Part shown: one piece after another, positions 51,981-59,737 of the stretch
Position numbering within the stretch: the stretch's first letter is position 1
How the letters are laid out: each line of letters starts with the position of its first letter
Source of the DNA: Ruegeria marisrubri
GTDB lineage: Bacteria; Pseudomonadota; Alphaproteobacteria; Rhodobacterales; Rhodobacteraceae
Reading direction: 5' to 3'
Assembly: GCF_001507595.1 (NCBI RefSeq)
Contig: NZ_LQBQ01000001.1
Span: 372,001 to 436,000, forward strand
DNA: 64,000 nt
Made by a program: the position numbers and the translations under genes
Notes under the pieces: generated by a model
What the model was told of the DNA's origin: nothing
Database searches by the model: none
The model's input: the letters and a program-made list of their open reading frames with translations, nothing else

Positions 51981-52853
51981 CTAGCCGCTGGCGCCGTTGT
52001 GGTGAACGGTGCCTAGGCCTGACAGGTCATAGCCGCCCAGTTCCGCCGCGCGGGCGGTGAATGGGGCGGAGTGCAGGAAGGCCATCAGGCGCTGCATGGG
52101 CGGGTCGAAATAGGCGCGGCGCCAGATCGCCAGGTCGAAGCGTTCTTCGAGCAGGGGCACGAAGTCCAGCCCGTAGATCCCGGCCAGTGCGCCCAGGCCG
52201 AACCCCGCCTCGGCCTTGCCATCGTGAAGCGCGATCGCAAGCTCTTCTTCGGTGCGGGCGCAACCGGGCAGCGCGCGCAGGTCGTCGCGGTTCAGACCGT
52301 GGGCCTCAAGCTGTTCATCGAACAGGCGCTGGCTGGCGGCGCTGTCCTGACGCAGGATCACCCGGCGGCCGCGCAGGTCGGCGAAACCGGAAATGCCGGC
52401 GGTGCCCGGGGCGAGAAGCAGGCCGCGCTGCCGGCGCGCGATCTCCACCAGAACGATCGGGGCCTCTCCTACCATCTGGTGCAGCGTGGCGACGTTGAAG
52501 CCGTCTTCCTCGTGGATATGCAGGGCCGCGGCCTGCGCGCTGCGCGTCTTGAGACGGTCGAGCCCGTCAAACGAGCCGTCATAGTAGGTGGCTAGGCCCG
52601 AGCCGCTTTCGCGCAGCGCCCAGTCCAGCAGCGGGTCGTGGCTGCCGGCGACGATCGGGGGCAGGGGCGGCTCGGCCACCTGCGGCCCCGAGCGCGAGGC
52701 GTTGAGCCAGGCCAGGATCTCGGCGCGGGGAAACAGCAGCTTGCCCATCGCGCGCACGCAGGGGATTTCCCCCGATGAGGCCAGGTCATAGGCCTTGCGC
52801 TCGCCGATGCGCAGCAGATCGGCCAGTTCGCGGGTGGTCAGGAACTCGGCCAT
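51981..52853 (-). CDS. HTH regulator with PBP-like sensor domain, FDH operon
   Basis: A 290-residue protein. Residues 1-50 are an excisionase/MerR-like HTH (FLTTRELADLLRIGERKAYDLASSGEIPCVR). From about 85 to 275 runs a substrate-binding-protein-like domain (LATYYDGSFDGLDRLK, GFADLRGRRVILRQDSAASQRLFDEQL, KAEAGFGLGALAGIYGLDFVPL), of the PBP_like type often found with molybdenum-related regulators. It is the last gene of the FDH operon, with a stop codon one base from its ATG in the preceding 40-residue gene, and faces tupA. It is a good candidate to sense tungstate, molybdate or a related ligand and control FDH or tup genes. Ligand and operator are unproven. Confidence 0.82.
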   Translation of the reverse strand: MAEFLTTRELADLLRIGERKAYDLASSGEIPCVRAMGKLLFPRAEILAWLNASRSGPQVAEPPLPPIVAGSHDPLLDWALRESGSGLATYYDGSFDGLDRLKTRSAQAAALHIHEEDGFNVATLHQMVGEAPIVLVEIARRQRGLLLAPGTAGISGFADLRGRRVILRQDSAASQRLFDEQLEAHGLNRDDLRALPGCARTEEELAIALHDGKAEAGFGLGALAGIYGLDFVPLLEERFDLAIWRRAYFDPPMQRLMAFLHSAPFTARAAELGGYDLSGLGTVHHNGASG

Positions 52854-52976
52854 TCAGTCCAGCCGCACCGAAGAGCTGGTCGCGCCGGGCGCGGAAAACC
52901 CCAGTTGCTCCAGGATCAACGGCGCCGCGGCGGTGATGACGATCATGGTGGCCACGGCAGCCAGAAACGCTTTCAT
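52854..52976 (-). CDS. 40-residue single-span membrane peptide of the FDH operon
   Basis: A short open frame of 41 codons: MKAFLAAVATMIVITAAAAP then LILEQLGFSAPGATSSSVRLD (last codon before a TGA is D). The first 20-odd residues form one hydrophobic helix with a lysine in front, suiting a signal anchor or a short membrane subunit. The ribosome site is excellent (GGGAGGAGG five bases before ATG). The ATG overlaps the stop of the WD40-cytochrome c gene and the stop touches the regulator's ATG, so it is embedded in the operon. Below usual length cut-offs and easily missed. Function unknown; a small FDH subunit or assembly factor is a guess. Confidence 0.7.
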   Translation of the reverse strand: MKAFLAAVATMIVITAAAPLILEQLGFSAPGATSSSVRLD

Positions 52977-54244
52977 TTTTCCTCCTCCCGAGCTGAGGCG
53001 CGACGCAGAAAGGCGATCAGGTCGGCGCGGTCCTGCGCCTGTGTGATCCGTTGCATCGGCATCTTGGACCCCGGAATGTAATGATCCGGGCCAAGATCGA
53101 AAAGGGCATTGATCGTGTCGTCACGCCAGACGATGTCGGAGTTTTTCAGTGTCTCCGAATAGAGATAGCCCGGCAACGACCCTGCGGGGCGTCCGAAAAT
53201 TCCGTACAGCGTCGGTCCGGCACGGCGCCCGCCATCGGGGGTCAGCGCGTGGCAGATCGAGCATTTGCGGGCAAACTGCCGCTCGCCATTGTCCATTTCG
53301 TCCGGGTCTTTCAGGAATGGGCGTTCCTCCGTCGCCATCTGCTGATGGTCGCCGAGGGCGGAAACGGGCCAGCTGTACATGGCGTCGTCGATGCCGCCCG
53401 CATGGATGTTCTCGCCATCGGGCGAATAGGCCAGCGCCCAGACCGGGCCGCGCAGCGTGGCGCGGAAGTCGCGGGCGATGCTCCAGCTCTGGGTGTCGAT
53501 CACCATGATGTAGCCCTCGCCGTCGCCCACCGCCAGTTGACGGCGATCCGGGCTGAGCGCCAGGGCCAGGATCGGGCGGCGGTCCAGTGTGAAGTCATGC
53601 TCTTCGCCAGTGCTCAGGTCCAGAACGCGGGTCACGCCGTCAACCGCGCCGTAGGCGATCCAGCCATCGGTTTCGTTCAGAACCAGTTCGTTGATCCCGA
53701 AGCCATGCTCGATGACATGGCCGATCTCGTCGCCGCTTGCCACGTCCCACAGGCGCAGGGTTCCGTCGGCCCCGGCGGAATAGAGCTGCCGCCCATCCGA
53801 GGTGAATGCCACATCGTTGACGCCGCTGCCGGTGGGGCCAAGAACCTTGGGGTCCGACCCGTCCACCGGCCACAGCCCGATGGTTCCGTCCCAGCTGGCG
53901 GTCGCCACATGGGTTGCCGAGGCCGCCAGCCTGACGATCTTGCCCTTGTGGCGGCCCACCACCTCTCCGCCGGGCCAGCGGCGCAGGGTAAAGTCGTCGC
54001 CCGCCGAATAGATGCTGGTGCCGTTGAACATGACGGTATTGACGGCAGCCTCGTGACCGTCGAACCAGTTCGGCTTGCGGCCCAGCCACAGGCCGACCGA
54101 GTTGTCGAAGCTGGCCGTGGCGATGCGGCCGTCCGGTGCCGTGGCGATGTCCATGATCGGGCCGCCGTGGCCCTTGAGCGTATAGAACTCGGCCGCCCAC
54201 AGGGGCAGCGGAAGCAGGGCCAGCGCAATTGCCAGCGCCCGCAT
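52973..54244 (-). CDS. Periplasmic WD40 beta-propeller fused to cytochrome c
   Basis: A 423-residue exported protein. A signal peptide (1-17, ALAIALALLPLPLWA) is followed by a WD40-type propeller (about 20-300) with repeat ends such as ATASFDNSVGLWLG, ATASWDGTIGLWPV and SAGADGTLRLWDV. A class I cytochrome c domain occupies about 318-415. Its haem motif CSICH is at 328-332, and GPTLYGIFGRPAGSLPGY plus YIPGSKMPMQRI provide the mitochondrial-type fold and a Met ligand (395 or 397). Its ATG is one base from the cytochrome b gene stop. A haem c domain beside a quinone-linked FDH suggests a second electron exit or a partner-docking module; that is inference. Confidence 0.9.
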   Translation of the reverse strand: MRALAIALALLPLPLWAAEFYTLKGHGGPIMDIATAPDGRIATASFDNSVGLWLGRKPNWFDGHEAAVNTVMFNGTSIYSAGDDFTLRRWPGGEVVGRHKGKIVRLAASATHVATASWDGTIGLWPVDGSDPKVLGPTGSGVNDVAFTSDGRQLYSAGADGTLRLWDVASGDEIGHVIEHGFGINELVLNETDGWIAYGAVDGVTRVLDLSTGEEHDFTLDRRPILALALSPDRRQLAVGDGEGYIMVIDTQSWSIARDFRATLRGPVWALAYSPDGENIHAGGIDDAMYSWPVSALGDHQQMATEERPFLKDPDEMDNGERQFARKCSICHALTPDGGRRAGPTLYGIFGRPAGSLPGYLYSETLKNSDIVWRDDTINALFDLGPDHYIPGSKMPMQRITQAQDRADLIAFLRRASAREEEK

Positions 54245-55438
54245 TTATTCCGCCGGCGAGGCCGCGCCCCCGGAGGCTTCGGCCTCCTGGACCTCCTCCA
54301 GCCACAGCGAGTGATGCTCGCGCGCCCATTGCTCTTCGACTTCACCGGTGCCCATGGCGTCGAATGCGCCCTCCATGCCGATCGAGCCCAGGTAGATATG
54401 CGCGAAGATGATGGCGAGAAAGCCGTAGGCCACCATGACGTGCCAGATCTGGGCATATTGCATCTCTTCATGCGGCGACATCTGCTCGGGCAGGTTCAGG
54501 CCCAGCAACTCGGGCACCCCGGTCGCGTTGGCGATGACGAAGGTCTTGGTGAACATCGGCAATTCGAACGGAAACAGCAGGGACAGCCCCGACAGGCTGA
54601 TCGAGATACCGAGGATGATGCAAAGCCAGAAGATGATCTTTTGGCCCGCGTTGAATTTCTTGGCCGGCGGATGGAGGCCCTTGGAGAACAGCCCGCCCGC
54701 CACGGCCAGCCATTTCAGGTCGTGCCGGTTCGGGATGTTGTGGGCCACCCAGTTGACGGTGATGATGACCAACCCCAGCATGAAGGCCCAGGCGATGTTG
54801 TTGTGGATCCATTTGCTGGCCAGCGCGATGGTGGCAAAGCCCTGCTTGCCGAACAGCGGAATCAGGAAATCCCGGCCATAAAGCGCGATCAGCCCGGTGG
54901 CGCCGAGGATCAGGAACGAACCACCAAACAGCCAGTGCCCGAACCGCTCGAAGCCGTTGAAGCGGGTGACGGTGCGCCCGGTCTTCTCTCCGTCGATCCG
55001 GATCTTGCCGCGGATCAGGTAGAACAGCAGCAACGCAACCAGCGTGCCCCCCAGAAGATAGCTGCCATAGGTGCGCAGCGGCCCGGTGCGGAAGGAAAGC
55101 CACCACATTCCGGCATCCTGAATGAGAACGCCCGCGCCGGGGCTGCGGGATGAGACGGTCACGTCGGCCGTGCCATAGCGCAAGGCACGATACAGATCGC
55201 TGTCCGAGGCCGTCCCGCGCGTTCCCAACTGGCCGATCAGGGCTTCGACATTGCCCTGACCGGTGTTGCCCGCGCGATAGCTGCTGTCCACCTTTTCACC
55301 GCGCTGGCGGGCCAGGATGTCCTCAAGCGTCGTCGCGCCGCCGGTGGCGGACCGGTCCGGGCCCTCGGGCGCCTCCTGCGCCCACGAGAATGCGCTCCAG
55401 GTCAGGAAAATGAGCATCGACAGCATCAGGCGCATCAA
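54245..55438 (-). CDS. Formate dehydrogenase gamma subunit (cytochrome b) with long N-terminal extension
   Basis: A 397-residue protein. It has an N-terminal signal (MLSMLIFLTWSAFSWA) and about 100 hydrophilic periplasmic residues (including TTLEDILARQRGEKVD and GNVEALIGQLGTRG). One helix (YGSYLLGGTLVALLLFYLI) precedes the FdoI/FdnI-like four-helix core. Haem-ligand His residues are visible in FERFGHWLFGGSF, KWIHNNIAWAFML and AQIWHVMVAYGF with AHIYLGSIGMEG following. It anchors the enzyme and passes electrons to quinone. The extension makes it about 180 residues longer than E. coli FdnI. Confidence 0.9.
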   Translation of the reverse strand: MMRLMLSMLIFLTWSAFSWAQEAPEGPDRSATGGATTLEDILARQRGEKVDSSYRAGNTGQGNVEALIGQLGTRGTASDSDLYRALRYGTADVTVSSRSPGAGVLIQDAGMWWLSFRTGPLRTYGSYLLGGTLVALLLFYLIRGKIRIDGEKTGRTVTRFNGFERFGHWLFGGSFLILGATGLIALYGRDFLIPLFGKQGFATIALASKWIHNNIAWAFMLGLVIITVNWVAHNIPNRHDLKWLAVAGGLFSKGLHPPAKKFNAGQKIIFWLCIILGISISLSGLSLLFPFELPMFTKTFVIANATGVPELLGLNLPEQMSPHEEMQYAQIWHVMVAYGFLAIIFAHIYLGSIGMEGAFDAMGTGEVEEQWAREHHSLWLEEVQEAEASGGAASPAE

Positions 55439-55461
55439 ACGGTTCCTCTTGAAATTCGCGG

Positions 55462-55812
55462 TCAGCGGCCGAAGCCGCCCACATGGTCGTAGAATTGCGC
55501 GCCCATGGCCGACAGGGCCTTGCGCAGTTCGTCGTTGACGGCGCCATAGACATCCATCCCGGTGGGTTCCAGGATCGCCGTGAAACGGCTGGCGAAATTG
55601 CTCCGGAAATGGCCCAGGTGGATCAGGGCGTCATCGGCGCTGCCATAGCGTTCATAGATATGCACCGCGGACCCGGATCTGTGCCATTCATAGGCCTTGG
55701 CGCCGCTCTCTTTCAGGGTCGCGGCAACCATCTCACCCATCAGGGTCTCAAAAACCTTGTCCTGCCCGTCCTTCAGGGTCAGGCGCAGGATCCAATAGAC
55801 ATCCTCGGTCAT
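55462..55812 (-). CDS. ABM/ferredoxin-like-fold small protein in the FDH operon
   Basis: A 116-residue soluble protein. The start VYWILRLTLKDGQDKVFETLMGEMVAATLKESGAKAYEWHR, in outline, with AVHIYERYGSADDALIHLGHF, is the pattern of antibiotic-biosynthesis-monooxygenase (ABM) dimeric alpha-beta barrels. I chose the ATG at 55812 over 55827. It lies between the iron-sulfur and cytochrome b genes, tightly spaced, so it is a true operon member. Such proteins often bind haem or small organics or simply dimerise; I do not know its role with FDH. Confidence 0.75.
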   Translation of the reverse strand: MTEDVYWILRLTLKDGQDKVFETLMGEMVAATLKESGAKAYEWHRSGSAVHIYERYGSADDALIHLGHFRSNFASRFTAILEPTGMDVYGAVNDELRKALSAMGAQFYDHVGGFGR

Positions 55813-55884
55813 CGAGCAACTCCGCAAGCGCGTGATGAGGCGCGGCGACGCAATGGCCGCCGCGCGTCAATCTTTCAGGCCGGA

Positions 55885-56478
55885 TCAGCCGCCCTTCTGG
55901 TCATAGGCGGTGCCCCAGCCCCAGGCGCCGGAACCGAAGCCGCGCGCCACGACGCGTTCGCGGTAGACGGCCGACACCACGTCGCCATCGCCCGCCAACA
56001 GTGCCTTGGTCGAGCACATCTCGGCGCACAAGGGCAGCTTGCCCTCGGCGATCCGGTTGCGGCCGTATTTCGAGAACTCGGCGTTCGAGTGGGTCTCTTC
56101 CGGGCCGCCGGCGCAGAAGGTGCACTTGTCCATCTTGCCGCGGGATCCGAAATTGCCCGCCTGCGGATATTGCGGCGCGCCGAAGGGGCACGCGTAGAAG
56201 CAATAGCCGCAGCCGATGCACAGATCCTTGGAGTGCAGCACGATGCCATCCTCGGTCTGATAGAAGCAATCGACCGGGCACACCGCCATGCAGGGCGCAT
56301 CCGAACAATGCATGCACGCGACCGAGATCGACCGTTCGCCCGGCTTGCCGTCATTGATCGTCACCACCCTGCGGCGGTTGATGCCCCAGGGCACCTCGTG
56401 CTCGTTCTTGCACGCGGTCACGCAGGCATTGCACTCGATGCAGCGTTCGGCGTCGCATAGAAATTTAGCTCTAGCCAT
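55885..56478 (-). CDS. fdh3B: Formate dehydrogenase iron-sulfur (beta) subunit
   Basis: A 197-residue four-cluster ferredoxin. Cys groups: CIECNACVTACKNEHEV (13-23), CMHCSDAPCMAVCPVDC (55-71), CIGCGYCFYACPFGAP (87-97), and a split last group CTFC (119-122) with CAEMC (151-155). It moves electrons from the molybdopterin subunit to cytochrome b. Unlike E. coli FdnH it lacks the C-terminal membrane helix, so it would be held by contact with its partners. The start is an ATG 12 bases after the alpha-subunit stop. Confidence 0.95.
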   Translation of the reverse strand: MARAKFLCDAERCIECNACVTACKNEHEVPWGINRRRVVTINDGKPGERSISVACMHCSDAPCMAVCPVDCFYQTEDGIVLHSKDLCIGCGYCFYACPFGAPQYPQAGNFGSRGKMDKCTFCAGGPEETHSNAEFSKYGRNRIAEGKLPLCAEMCSTKALLAGDGDVVSAVYRERVVARGFGSGAWGWGTAYDQKGG

Positions 56479-56490
56479 CTGTCTTCCTCC

Positions 56491-59385
56491 TTACGCTGCC
56501 GAGATCTTGCAGAGAGTCACCTTGGTCTCCTGCATCTGGGTCACAGAGTCATAGCCATAGGTCTGTGCCGTGTTCGAGCTTTCGCCCAGCACATAGGGGT
56601 CGGCCCCTGCGGGATACTTGTGCCGCAGATCCTCGCCCTGGAAATGGCCGCCGAAATGGAATGGCATGAAGGCCACCCCGGCACCGACCCTTTCGGTCAG
56701 CATCGCCATCACCTTGACCTTGCCGCGCTCGGGGCCTTCGACCCAGACCTGCTGTCCGTCACGGATGCCAAGGTTGTTGGCGTCGCGCGGGTTGATCTCG
56801 ACGAACATGTCCTGCTGCAGCTCGGCCAGCCACGGGTTCGACCGCGTCTCTTCGCCGCCGCCCTCGTATTCGACCAGACGACCGGACGTCAGGATCATCG
56901 GGTAATCCTTTGAAAAGTCTTTCTTCTGGATCGAAGCGTAGAGCGTCGGCAGACGATAGGCATGCCGGTCCTCGTAGGTGGGATAGTCGGCCACCAGGTC
57001 GCGCCGCGGCGTGTATAGCGGCTCGCGGTGCAGCGGGATCGGATCCGGGAAGGTCCAGACCACCGTGCGCGCCTTGGCATTGCCGAAGGGGGCGCAGCCA
57101 TGCTTGATGGCGACCCGCTGGATGCCGCCCGACAGGTCGGTCTTCCAGTTGGTCTTGGGGCCCGCCACGGCGTCGATCGCGGCGCGCTCCTCGTCGGTCA
57201 GATCGCCATCCCAGCCCAGGTCCATCAGCATCTGCATGGTGAACTCGGGGTATCCGTCCTGGATCTCCGAACCCACGCTGTAGACGCCTTCGGCCAGCAG
57301 GTTCTGACCGTCCCGCTCGACGCCGAAACGCGCGCGGAAGGTCAGGCCGCCCTCGGCCACCGGCTTGGACATGTCATACAGGTTCGGCGTGCCCGGATGA
57401 CCCATCTCGGCGGTGCCCCAGCAGGGCCACGGCAGACCGTAGTATTCGCCGTCGTTCGGGCCGCCGATGGCCTGCAGCGTCGTCTTGTCGAACGTGTGCT
57501 GGTTGGCCATGTGGCTCTTGAGCCGCTCGGGCGACTGCCCCGTGTAGCCGATCGTCCACAGGCCCGAGTTGAACTCGCGCGTGATGCTCTCGACATTCGG
57601 GGTTTCGGGGTCTTCCATCTCGATATTGCGGAAGAACCGGTCGGCCCAGCCGAACTTGTTGGCGAACTTGGCCATGATGACCTCGTCCGGCAGGCTTTCG
57701 AACAGCGGATCGACCACCTTGTCACGCCACTGCAACGAGCGGTTCGAGGCCGTGACCGAGCCACGGGTTTCGAACTGCGTACAGGCCGGCAGCAGATAGA
57801 CGCCATCGGTCCGGTCATGCAGAACGGCGGAAACGGTGGGATACGGGTCGATCACGACCAGCATGTCCAGCTTTTCCATCGCCGTCTTCATCTCCGGCCC
57901 GCGGGTCTGCGAGTTGGGTGCGTGGCCCCACAGAACCATCGCCCGCACGTTGTTGGGCTGGTCCATGTTGGCGGGGTCTTCCAACACGCCATCGATCCAG
58001 CGCGACACCGGAATGCCGCGTTCGTTCATCAGTGGCTTGTCCTTGCCTTCCTTGTCCTTGATCGAGTCGAACTGTCCTTTCAGCCAGTCCAGATCCTCGC
58101 CCCAGACACGCGCCCAATGCGCCCAGGCCCCGGCCGACAGGCCGTAATAGCCGGGCAGGGTATGGGACAGCACGCCAAGGTCAGTCGCGCCCTGCACGTT
58201 GTCATGGCCGCGGAAGATGTTGGTTCCGCCACCCGAGGTGCCCATGTTGCCCAGGGCAAGCTGCAGGATGCAGTAGGCGCGGGTGTTGTTGTTGCCATTG
58301 GTGTGCTGGGTGCCGCCCATGCACCAGATCACGGTGCCGGGACGGTTGTTCGCCAGGGTGCGGGCGACGCGCTGCAACTGAGACCCCGGCACGCCGGTCA
58401 CGCGCTCGGTCTCCTCGGGCGTCCACTTCTTCACCTCGGCCCGGATCTGGTCCATGCCCCAGACGCGGGTGCGGATGAACTCCTTGTCCTCCCAGCCGTT
58501 TTCAAAGATGTGCCACAGGATGCCCCAGATCAGCGCCACGTCGGTGCCGGGGCGGAAGCGGACATATTCATCGGCATGGGCGGCCGTGCGGGTGAACCGC
58601 GGGTCGCACACGATCAGCGGCGCATTGTTCTGCTCTTTCGCGCGCAGAACATGCAGCAGCGAGACGGGGTGCGCCTCGGCCGGGTTACCGCCGATGATGA
58701 AGATGGCGCGGCTGTTGTGGATGTCGTTGTAGCTGTTGGTCATGGCGCCGTAGCCCCATGTGTTCGCAACACCCGCAACGGTGGTCGAGTGGCAGATGCG
58801 GGCCTGGTGGTCCACGTTGTTCGTGCCCCAGTAGGCGGCGAACTTGCGGAACAGGTAGGCCTGTTCGTTGTTGTGCTTGGCCGAGCCCAGCCAATAGACG
58901 CTGTCAGGGCCCGATTCCTCGCGGATCTTCATCATGCCGTCGCCGATCTCGTTGATCGCCTCTTCCCAGCTGATGCGTTTCCACTCACCGCCCTCTTTCT
59001 TCATCGGGTATTTCAGGCGGCGTTCGCCATGGGCATGTTCGCGCACGGATGCGCCCTTGGCGCAATGGGCGCCCAGGTTGAACGGGCTGTCCCAGCCGGG
59101 CTCCTGGCCGATCCAGACGCCGTTCTGCACCTCGGCGATGACGGTGCATCCGACCGAGCAGTGCGTGCATACGGATTTCACGTTCTCGACGGCGGTCGCC
59201 GCCGCTTGCTGGGCCGATGCGGGCGTCACGGTGCCGCCCGTGGCGCTGATCGCGGCAAGGCCGCCGATCGTCAGGCCCGATCCGCGCAGGAACGCGCGGC
59301 GATCAACGGTTTTTTCGCCGATCGCAGACAGGATCGAAGTCCGCTGGGGGCGTCTCGCAACCCCGTTGGTCTTTTTCCTAAGCAT
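56491..59385 (-). CDS. fdhA: Formate dehydrogenase alpha subunit, Cys-type, Tat-exported
   Basis: A 964-residue molybdopterin oxidoreductase. A twin-arginine signal VDRRAFLRG (RR at 29-30) is followed by a [4Fe-4S] site (C73, C76, C80, C108) and the active-site segment DHQARICHSTTVAG. There Cys198 takes the place of the selenocysteine of E. coli FdnG, next to His199. Later blocks include VIWCMGGTQHTNGNNNTRA and LVEYEGGGEETRSN with VEINPRDANNLGIRDGQ, the cofactor-binding C-terminal fold. I chose the ATG at 59385, preceded by GGGAGGG. It oxidises formate to CO2 in the periplasm. Tungsten is likely, given the adjacent tup genes, but molybdenum is not excluded. Confidence 0.96.
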   Translation of the reverse strand: MLRKKTNGVARRPQRTSILSAIGEKTVDRRAFLRGSGLTIGGLAAISATGGTVTPASAQQAAATAVENVKSVCTHCSVGCTVIAEVQNGVWIGQEPGWDSPFNLGAHCAKGASVREHAHGERRLKYPMKKEGGEWKRISWEEAINEIGDGMMKIREESGPDSVYWLGSAKHNNEQAYLFRKFAAYWGTNNVDHQARICHSTTVAGVANTWGYGAMTNSYNDIHNSRAIFIIGGNPAEAHPVSLLHVLRAKEQNNAPLIVCDPRFTRTAAHADEYVRFRPGTDVALIWGILWHIFENGWEDKEFIRTRVWGMDQIRAEVKKWTPEETERVTGVPGSQLQRVARTLANNRPGTVIWCMGGTQHTNGNNNTRAYCILQLALGNMGTSGGGTNIFRGHDNVQGATDLGVLSHTLPGYYGLSAGAWAHWARVWGEDLDWLKGQFDSIKDKEGKDKPLMNERGIPVSRWIDGVLEDPANMDQPNNVRAMVLWGHAPNSQTRGPEMKTAMEKLDMLVVIDPYPTVSAVLHDRTDGVYLLPACTQFETRGSVTASNRSLQWRDKVVDPLFESLPDEVIMAKFANKFGWADRFFRNIEMEDPETPNVESITREFNSGLWTIGYTGQSPERLKSHMANQHTFDKTTLQAIGGPNDGEYYGLPWPCWGTAEMGHPGTPNLYDMSKPVAEGGLTFRARFGVERDGQNLLAEGVYSVGSEIQDGYPEFTMQMLMDLGWDGDLTDEERAAIDAVAGPKTNWKTDLSGGIQRVAIKHGCAPFGNAKARTVVWTFPDPIPLHREPLYTPRRDLVADYPTYEDRHAYRLPTLYASIQKKDFSKDYPMILTSGRLVEYEGGGEETRSNPWLAELQQDMFVEINPRDANNLGIRDGQQVWVEGPERGKVKVMAMLTERVGAGVAFMPFHFGGHFQGEDLRHKYPAGADPYVLGESSNTAQTYGYDSVTQMQETKVTLCKISAA

Positions 59386-59490
59386 GTCTTCCCTCCCTTG
59401 CTCGCCATGCGCGAGGCATGACTGGCTTGGTGCTCCCAAAACCGGCGTCAGGGCCAATCGCAACCGTCAACCGGGGTGACGGCGTCCGGT

Positions 59491-59679
59491 TCAGAACCGG
59501 GCGCTGTCGATGTATGCGCGGGTATGCGCGGTGTCCTGGATGCGGGTATCCTCGGCAGGCGTCTCCGCCGCTTCGGCCTTTCCGCTCAGGCTGGCGGCCG
59601 CCACGGCCGCCGGGGCCGCCGTTCCGGCCAGTTTCAGGAAATCGCGGCGGGATGCGCCGGTCTCCTTGGTCTTGCTCAT
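59491..59679 (-). CDS. Small Tat-signal protein of the FDH region (formate_TAT-like)
   Basis: A 62-residue protein: a twin-arginine start (TGASRRDFLKLAG), an Ala-rich hydrophobic stretch (TAAPAAVAAASLSG) and a short tail ending TRAYIDSARF. This is the pattern of the small Tat targets found beside FDH genes (formate dehydrogenase region TAT target family). AAAGGAGG precedes the ATG at 59679. It may be a membrane-passage partner or remnant subunit; function is not known. Confidence 0.85.
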   Translation of the reverse strand: MSKTKETGASRRDFLKLAGTAAPAAVAAASLSGKAEAAETPAEDTRIQDTAHTRAYIDSARF

Positions 59680-59737
59680 GGGATCCTCCTTTCCCATTTG
59701 CGGTTTGACGCCCCACCGGGCGTCGGCGAGGGGCGGA

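Noticed and set aside
53051..55153. A 700-codon plus-strand open frame
   Set aside because: Shadow of the WD40-cytochrome c and cytochrome b genes.
56491..59383. Selenocysteine (in-frame TGA) in the FDH alpha gene
   Set aside because: The active-site codon is an ordinary Cys (TGC) in ARICHS; no in-frame stop occurs in the gene.
57028..59421. A 797-codon plus-strand open frame
   Set aside because: Shadow of the FDH alpha gene; the forward product has no motif and the reverse one is unambiguous.
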